Below, piece by piece: positions 29,001 through 34,034 of a stretch of 34,034 bases of DNA. Where the stretch lies: NCBI GenBank assembly GCA_903936865.1, contig CAIZXK010000070.1:1-34034 (forward strand), in the 5' to 3' direction. The notes beneath the pieces were generated by a model, which saw nothing but the letters and a program-made list of their open reading frames with translations, ran no database searches and had not been told where the DNA came from. Position 1 is the stretch's first letter, and the number at the start of each line of letters is the position of its first letter. The translations under genes and the position numbers were made by a program. The stretch is from an uncultured Bacteroidales bacterium (GTDB lineage Bacteria > Bacteroidota > Bacteroidia > Bacteroidales > JACABE01).

Positions 29001-29717
29001 TTAACTGTTACTTATGACTTAAGAAGAACTGGAAATGTTAGAATAAGAACAAGTTATACATTGCAGTTTGCTGATGGAACCGGTTCTTCTGCAACATCTC
29101 AGGCAACTTTGGTTAGTTCGGGTCAACCAAATTTAAGAACTACTACTCCTTTGGCTTACGATCAACGTCATGCTATTAAAGCCAATATTGATTATCGATT
29201 TGATGAAGGTAAAAAATATAGTGGTCCTAAAATTACGAGAAAAATTAAAGGAACAGATAAAGTTAAAACATTTTTGTTACTTGAAAATACAGGTATAAAT
29301 CTTACTTTTAATGGTAGCTCGGGTACTCCTTACACAAAACGTTCTATCCTGGATAACGTTATAACTGGTCAGCAAAATGGTTCAAGATTACCTTGGCAAT
29401 TCTGGATGGATGCACAAATTGACAAAGACATCATGTTGAAATTCAACAAAAGTGATACCAAAAAGAAAAAATATGCATATTTAAATATTTATCTACAGGT
29501 ACTAAATGTATTGAATACCCAGAATACAGTTGGTGTATATTCTACAACCGGTAATCCTGATGATGATGGTTATCTTGCAAATCCAAAAAATCAGGCATTA
29601 ATAAATGCTTATGCAGATTCTCAATCATTCAGAGATTTATATTCTACATCTATAAACAATCCTTATAACTATTCATTACCTAGAAGAATACGTTTAGGAA
29701 TATCACTTAATTTTTAA
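26067..29717 (+). CDS. TonB-dependent receptor with N-terminal carboxypeptidase-regulatory-like domain
   Basis: Signal peptide, then GELKGKLTDKDTKEPIPFANIIVEQTGKQFGGGTTDFDGNYTIKPLPPGRYDVKATYVGYKP (CarboxypepD_reg-like), plug VTSEEISKMPGRSAQAIAATVGGVQSTDG..TYIDGVRVRGSSGLPKSAIEEVAVILGGTPAKYGEATGGILNITTKG, and barrel end RRIRLGISLNF. Confidence 0.95.
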   Translation: MLRKLFFSLGILLSVNLMVFSQSGELKGKLTDKDTKEPIPFANIIVEQTGKQFGGGTTDFDGNYTIKPLPPGRYDVKATYVGYKPLMIKGVVINSNTISFNNIMMESTAITIAEFEVKDYKIPLINKDQTSSGETVTSEEISKMPGRSAQAIAATVGGVQSTDGNMGSVRGQRTDGTVTYIDGVRVRGSSGLPKSAIEEVAVILGGTPAKYGEATGGILNITTKGPSREFGGSFELVTSSLFDDYGYNIGSFSLNGPLLKSKDPKLRSSLLGFFISGEINYEKDSRPFANGDYKVNDAKRAELEKNPLRFSNQGITYNSEYLRKSDLEKIDSKEDGDNYGISLSGKIDVRTTNTTNLTFGGSLDYGKGRLWERSNSLLNSINNGEYETSTWRVYGKFTQRFQAEKDSKSLIKNVFYQIQADYTKFDQTIQDRNHQSNLFDYGYVGKFKTYKDKQFEIGSDTINGNIYNDVWVLSNIYDTLVTFERSELNPTLANYTSQYYSLFDLNSGYYTNYNIIRNLKGLINGDTPPSVYGIYSNTGGVYNGYGKSQTTQIGLSANGSADIGNHAFEFGIQYEQIAQRDYNYSPVGLWELARNLTNKHIRQLDTDHPTLHAGGILDTIYYDYKYSQQEQAFFDVNLRKKLGMPVDGHSLNDWIDIDNYDPSTYSIDMFSADELLNNGSSYVSYSGYDYKGKKLSNRPTLNDFLTAKDEYGNYKREIPAFEPIYMAGYLQDKFAFNDLIFNIGVRIDRFDANQMVLKDPYLFFDSKKVSDVDGAFNTNNKGFHPASVGQNAIVYVDDYKANTPKILGYRNGDIWYNSTGTVIEDPLLISGNSGKPTPYRVNTTQKDVSIDAFEDYTPQTTFMPRISFSFPISDEALFFAHYDVITKRPTSGLEISPISYLFIESIGSSVISNPNLKPERTTDYELGFQQKISNSSSLKFSAYYREIRNLVQVKRFTGADPNPNYISYTNIDFGTVKGLTVTYDLRRTGNVRIRTSYTLQFADGTGSSATSQATLVSSGQPNLRTTTPLAYDQRHAIKANIDYRFDEGKKYSGPKITRKIKGTDKVKTFLLLENTGINLTFNGSSGTPYTKRSILDNVITGQQNGSRLPWQFWMDAQIDKDIMLKFNKSDTKKKKYAYLNIYLQVLNVLNTQNTVGVYSTTGNPDDDGYLANPKNQALINAYADSQSFRDLYSTSINNPYNYSLPRRIRLGISLNF

Positions 29718-29762
29718 TTTTATTAATATAGATAGCTTAAAAAAAATAAAAAAATAGAAGTT

Positions 29763-32700
29763 ATGAAAAATATCTTTAAAATAATATTTTTAGCTTTTGT
29801 TAGTTTCTTAATTGTAAATGTTTCTTATGCAGAGAAATATAAAGGAGAAGTAAACAAACCAAAGACAATAAAACAAACCAAAGCAGAACCATGTAAACCA
29901 GCCACAGGATCTACAGATTTGGATGTAAATAATGTAAGAACACGTATAAATACCGGTGGTGATATGTGGTGGGATTTTACCCAGGCAAAATATGAAATTC
30001 CAAAAGGAAGTAGAAAGACATCTATGTTTGCTGCTGCTCTTTGGATTGGAGGTTTAGATATAAATAAACAGCTAAAATTAGCTGCTCAACGTTTCCGTTC
30101 AGGTGGAGTTGATTTCTGGACTGGCCCATTAACAGTTAATGGTACAGCTGCTGTTGATGCTGAAACATGTAACGAATGGGATAGACATTTTAAGATTACC
30201 AGACGTGAAGTTGAAGAATTTATTGCAGATCCAACCAAAAAAACCAAAGTTATTGAAGAATGGCCTTGGCAGGGTAGAGCTGATAAAGGACAAACAAATT
30301 ATCTGGCTCCATTTTTCGACAAAGATGGTGATTATGTTTACAATTATGATAATGGTGATTATCCATATTATGATTTTAATAATTCATTATGCCCAACTAA
30401 TCCTGATAAAAAGAATCCTGACGGTACATGGAAACCCTTGGAAAAAACTTTTGAAACTGAAAGAGGTAATGGTAATCCAAGAGTTAAAGGTGGAATTTTA
30501 GTTGATCAGGTTCTAAAAGGAGATTTAACTTTATGGTGGGTTTTTAATGATAAGGGAAATATTCACTCTGAATCAAATGGCGATCCAATTGGATTGGAAA
30601 TAAGAGCTCAGGCATTTGGTTTCTCTACTAATGATGAAATCAATAATATGACATTCTATACTTATGAAATCATAAACCGTTCTACATATACACTAACTGA
30701 AACTTATTTCAGCCAATGGGTTGATACTGACCTTGGTTATGCTTTTGACGATTATGTTGGTTGTGATGTAAAAAGAGGGTTAGGATATAGTTACAATGGA
30801 AGAGCATCGGATGGTGCAGGTCAGTATTATGCTTATGAAGGAAATCCTCCTGCAATAGGTGTTGACTTTTTCCAGGGTCCTTATATGGATCCTGATCAGA
30901 TTGATAATCCAAAATACAATGCTGCCGGCAATCAAATTTGTGATGTTAGTATTAATGGTGTTAACTTTGGAAACGGAATTATTGATGATGAACGTTTTGG
31001 TATGAGAAGATTTTTATATTATAATAATTCTTCTGGTCCAACAGGTGAACCTGATGCAGCTATGGATTATTATAATTTACTTAAAGGTATATGGAAAGAT
31101 AATAGAAAAATGACTTACGGTGGTGATGGTCATGGTTCTGGTAACTTAACAACCAGTGTTACTGCTGACTTTATGTTTCCAGGAGATTCAGATCCCTGGC
31201 AATGGGGAACTGGATGTGGAGCTGATCCTGTTCCAGGAAAATTATGGACAGAAGAAACAGCTAACAATGCTCCTGCAGATAGACGTTTTATGCAATCAGC
31301 CGGTCCTTTTACTTTGAAACCTGGTGCTGTTAATTATATTACAGTCGGTATTCCATGGGCAAAGGCAACTTATGGCGGTCCTATGGCATCTGTTGAATTA
31401 TTAAGAGTTGTGGATGATAAGTGTCAGGCTTTATTCGACAATTGCTTTAAAGTACTTGATGGTCCTGATGCACCAGATTTGTTTGTAAAAGAGTTAGATA
31501 AAGAACTTATTCTTTATATTACAAATGTTAAAGGTTCAAATAATTTCAATGAAGCATATAAGGAATTGGATGTTAGAATTCCTGAAACTGAAATTAAAAA
31601 GACAATTAAAACCGATACTATAATTTCACAGAGTGGGGATACTACCTATAACATGATAATTACAAAAACTGATACTATTGAGTTTGATAGATTTTATAAA
31701 TTTGAAGGTTATCAGATTTATCAATTGAGGGATGCAACTGTATCTATAGCTGATATAGAAAATCTTGATAAAGCAAGAATAGTTCAACAATGTGATTTGA
31801 AAAATGTTGATAAACAAGGAAATGGAATAGGTCAATTAATTAACTACAAAAAAAGTGATGCATTGGCTGGAAGTTTAGTTCCTATTGAAAAGGTAAATGG
31901 AGCAAACGTAGGTATTTCTCATTCATTTAAAGTTCTGGAAGATCAATTTGCTACTGGAGATAAACGATTAGTAAATCATAAGAAATACTATTTCATTGCG
32001 ATTGCTTATGCTTATAATAATTATAAAACATATGACCAATCATCTGCAGAATCTCTTGATGGTCAGAAAGAACCTTACTTAGCTGGTAGGAAAAGCAGAA
32101 TTGGTGAAATCAGATCTATTACTGCAATTCCTCATCAACCAGTACCAGAGGCAAGTGGAACTAAAATAAATGCAGTTTATGGCTCTACTCCTAAAATTAA
32201 AAGAATAGAAGGTCAGGGTAATGGTGGCTTAACTTTAGATTTAACACAAGCTTCCATTGATGAATTAATGTCAAAAACCAGTCCTCCTTATATCGTTGAA
32301 AATCCTGTTTATGAAAATAATAAAGGACCTATTAATGTTAAAGTAATTGATCCTTTGAATGTAAAACCAGGAAATTTTACTATTAAATTTAAACCTACAG
32401 TTTTAACTGATGATATTAAGGATGCAATGTGGGAATTGTATAAAGAAGAAAATGGAGCATTGGTATTGCAGGATACTTCTCATGTTGGCATTAAAATTGC
32501 AAATGAACAAATTATAACTAATCTGGGTCTTTCTATTACTATTGGTCAGGTTGAAGATATCGCATCACCTCTAAGTTCTTCAAATACTAAAGGGAATCTG
32601 ATTAGAGATGAAAGTTTTATTGAAGCATCACTCACATTTGCTGATAGCAATAAAGTTTGGTTATTTGGAGTTCCTGATAATGATGGAAGTGATCTAAAAG

Positions 32701-34022
32701 CGTTTAACTGGATAAGATCTGGACAGGTATCCGGAGGGGAAACTCCAACAGAGGCTGAAAAGGAAACGGAAGACTATTATTATAAAGCTCCTGATACCGT
32801 TCATGGTGGTGATAGAAAATTCTTTCTGGATACGAAAGAACAATTCGAGAAAATACTTGGTGGTACTTGGGCTCCTTATCGTCTTTCTTCTGTATGGAAC
32901 AATGGACCTGCATATCCAAGGTTAAGTCCAACAGGAACTTCATTGGTTAAAAACCACTTAAATAACCTGGCAAGTGTAAATATTGTATTTACTTCAGATA
33001 AATCAAAATGGACCAGATGCCCTGTTATTGAGATGAGTGACGATCCTGTTTTGGTAAATCAAGTTGCCAAGTTTAGTTTGAGAGCAGATGCTTCGAGAAA
33101 TAAAAATGGTGAGGTTGATGCAACTGAAGATTATCCTACAGGAATGAGTTGGTTTCCAGGTTATGCAATTAATGTAGAAACAGGTGAAAGACTTAATATC
33201 ATGTTTGGTGAAGATTCATGGCAAAGTGGAAATAATGGTAAGGATATGAAATGGAATCCAACATCTACATTCTTTGATCCAAATAGTTACAAGATTATAT
33301 TTGGTGGAAAGCATTATGTTTACATCATGGGTCACAATAGTAACATTACTGGTGGTAACAATTATAATTCACCGGCTTATGATAAGGGAAAATGGGCTTA
33401 TGAAATGTTAAAATTAGGAAGTAATAATTTAGGTGCTGTTTATTCTAATGTTATGTGGGTCGGTATGCCAATGGTTTATGGAAGTTACAAATTTGATAAT
33501 CCTTCAAATATACCTACAGATGCTAAAATCAGATTAAGGGTTCAAAAACCATATAAACGTTTTTATGCTACAAAAACAGATACTGCAACAATTAGACAAA
33601 ATAATAATTATCCTATGTATCAGTTTAATACTGATGATTTAGCTACAGAAAAAGGTGTACTTAGTTTGGCTCAATCTGCACTTGATTTAATTGGTGTTGT
33701 TCCAAATCCATATTATGCATTCTCAAATTACGAAGCAAATCAGCTGGATAATAGGGTAAGAATAATTAATTTACCACAAAAATGTACCGTTACAATTTAT
33801 ACTTTAAACGGAACTTTAATCAGACAGTTTAAGGTTGACAAAGAAGGTGTTGTAGCTGGTGGAGGTGAAGCTTTAACAAGTATTGACTGGGATTTAAAGA
33901 ATTATGCAAATATTCCAATTTCTGGTGGTATTTACTTAATCCATGTTCAGGCTGATGGAGTTGGTGAAAAAATAGTAAAATGGTTTGGTGCATTACGTCC
34001 TACTGACTTAAATTCATTCTAA
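29763..34022 (+). CDS. Large secreted surface protein with probable type IX secretion C-terminal sorting domain
   Basis: Signal peptide MKNIFKIIFLAFVSFLIVNVSYA. The C-terminus IGVVPNPYYAFSNYE...RIINLPQKCTVTIYTLNGTLIRQFKVDK...IDWDLKNYANIPISGGIYLIHVQADGVGEKIVKWFGALRPTDLNSF is T9SS-CTD-like. Confidence 0.85.
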   Translation: MKNIFKIIFLAFVSFLIVNVSYAEKYKGEVNKPKTIKQTKAEPCKPATGSTDLDVNNVRTRINTGGDMWWDFTQAKYEIPKGSRKTSMFAAALWIGGLDINKQLKLAAQRFRSGGVDFWTGPLTVNGTAAVDAETCNEWDRHFKITRREVEEFIADPTKKTKVIEEWPWQGRADKGQTNYLAPFFDKDGDYVYNYDNGDYPYYDFNNSLCPTNPDKKNPDGTWKPLEKTFETERGNGNPRVKGGILVDQVLKGDLTLWWVFNDKGNIHSESNGDPIGLEIRAQAFGFSTNDEINNMTFYTYEIINRSTYTLTETYFSQWVDTDLGYAFDDYVGCDVKRGLGYSYNGRASDGAGQYYAYEGNPPAIGVDFFQGPYMDPDQIDNPKYNAAGNQICDVSINGVNFGNGIIDDERFGMRRFLYYNNSSGPTGEPDAAMDYYNLLKGIWKDNRKMTYGGDGHGSGNLTTSVTADFMFPGDSDPWQWGTGCGADPVPGKLWTEETANNAPADRRFMQSAGPFTLKPGAVNYITVGIPWAKATYGGPMASVELLRVVDDKCQALFDNCFKVLDGPDAPDLFVKELDKELILYITNVKGSNNFNEAYKELDVRIPETEIKKTIKTDTIISQSGDTTYNMIITKTDTIEFDRFYKFEGYQIYQLRDATVSIADIENLDKARIVQQCDLKNVDKQGNGIGQLINYKKSDALAGSLVPIEKVNGANVGISHSFKVLEDQFATGDKRLVNHKKYYFIAIAYAYNNYKTYDQSSAESLDGQKEPYLAGRKSRIGEIRSITAIPHQPVPEASGTKINAVYGSTPKIKRIEGQGNGGLTLDLTQASIDELMSKTSPPYIVENPVYENNKGPINVKVIDPLNVKPGNFTIKFKPTVLTDDIKDAMWELYKEENGALVLQDTSHVGIKIANEQIITNLGLSITIGQVEDIASPLSSSNTKGNLIRDESFIEASLTFADSNKVWLFGVPDNDGSDLKAFNWIRSGQVSGGETPTEAEKETEDYYYKAPDTVHGGDRKFFLDTKEQFEKILGGTWAPYRLSSVWNNGPAYPRLSPTGTSLVKNHLNNLASVNIVFTSDKSKWTRCPVIEMSDDPVLVNQVAKFSLRADASRNKNGEVDATEDYPTGMSWFPGYAINVETGERLNIMFGEDSWQSGNNGKDMKWNPTSTFFDPNSYKIIFGGKHYVYIMGHNSNITGGNNYNSPAYDKGKWAYEMLKLGSNNLGAVYSNVMWVGMPMVYGSYKFDNPSNIPTDAKIRLRVQKPYKRFYATKTDTATIRQNNNYPMYQFNTDDLATEKGVLSLAQSALDLIGVVPNPYYAFSNYEANQLDNRVRIINLPQKCTVTIYTLNGTLIRQFKVDKEGVVAGGGEALTSIDWDLKNYANIPISGGIYLIHVQADGVGEKIVKWFGALRPTDLNSF

Positions 34023-34034
34023 TCAAACACATAA

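Noticed and set aside
30139-30501. Alternative-frame ORFs inside the large T9SS protein (also 30709-30912, 31626-31835, 32704-32943)
   Set aside because: The 1419-aa frame has signal peptide and sorting domain; the others lack support and are low-complexity.

Overview
AT-rich Bacteroidetes/Bacteroidales-like chromosomal segment, judged from protein families, a T9SS-type C-terminus, and a TTTG-N19-TAnnTTTG promoter. In order it contains: a partial M23 peptidase; a degenerate Rieske-like lipoprotein; ahcY; a DMT exporter; a GGGP-synthase-family gene; a two-gene restriction unit (type IIG R-M enzyme plus a membrane-anchored PD-(D/E)xK-like nuclease); a PhoR/PhoB-like two-component pair downstream of an MBOAT / SGNH / SGNH / LysM-lytic transglycosylase operon; a YidE/AspT-type transporter with a C_GCAxxG_C_C protein; a compact lipid-carrier/amino-sugar operon (DgkA/UdpK-like, BadF/NAGK-like, DUF368/PopT-like); a small basic lipoprotein next to a 14-repeat Reg_prop LytS-type sensor kinase and a LytTR regulator; and a TonB-dependent receptor followed by a 1419-aa probable T9SS cargo protein. 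I saw no tRNA, rRNA, CRISPR array or transposase. The best candidates for poorly described biology are the lytic transglycosylase/O-acyltransferase operon, the receptor plus large secreted protein pair, and the membrane-anchored nuclease beside the type IIG enzyme. All family calls come from reading motifs in the translations; no database search was run.
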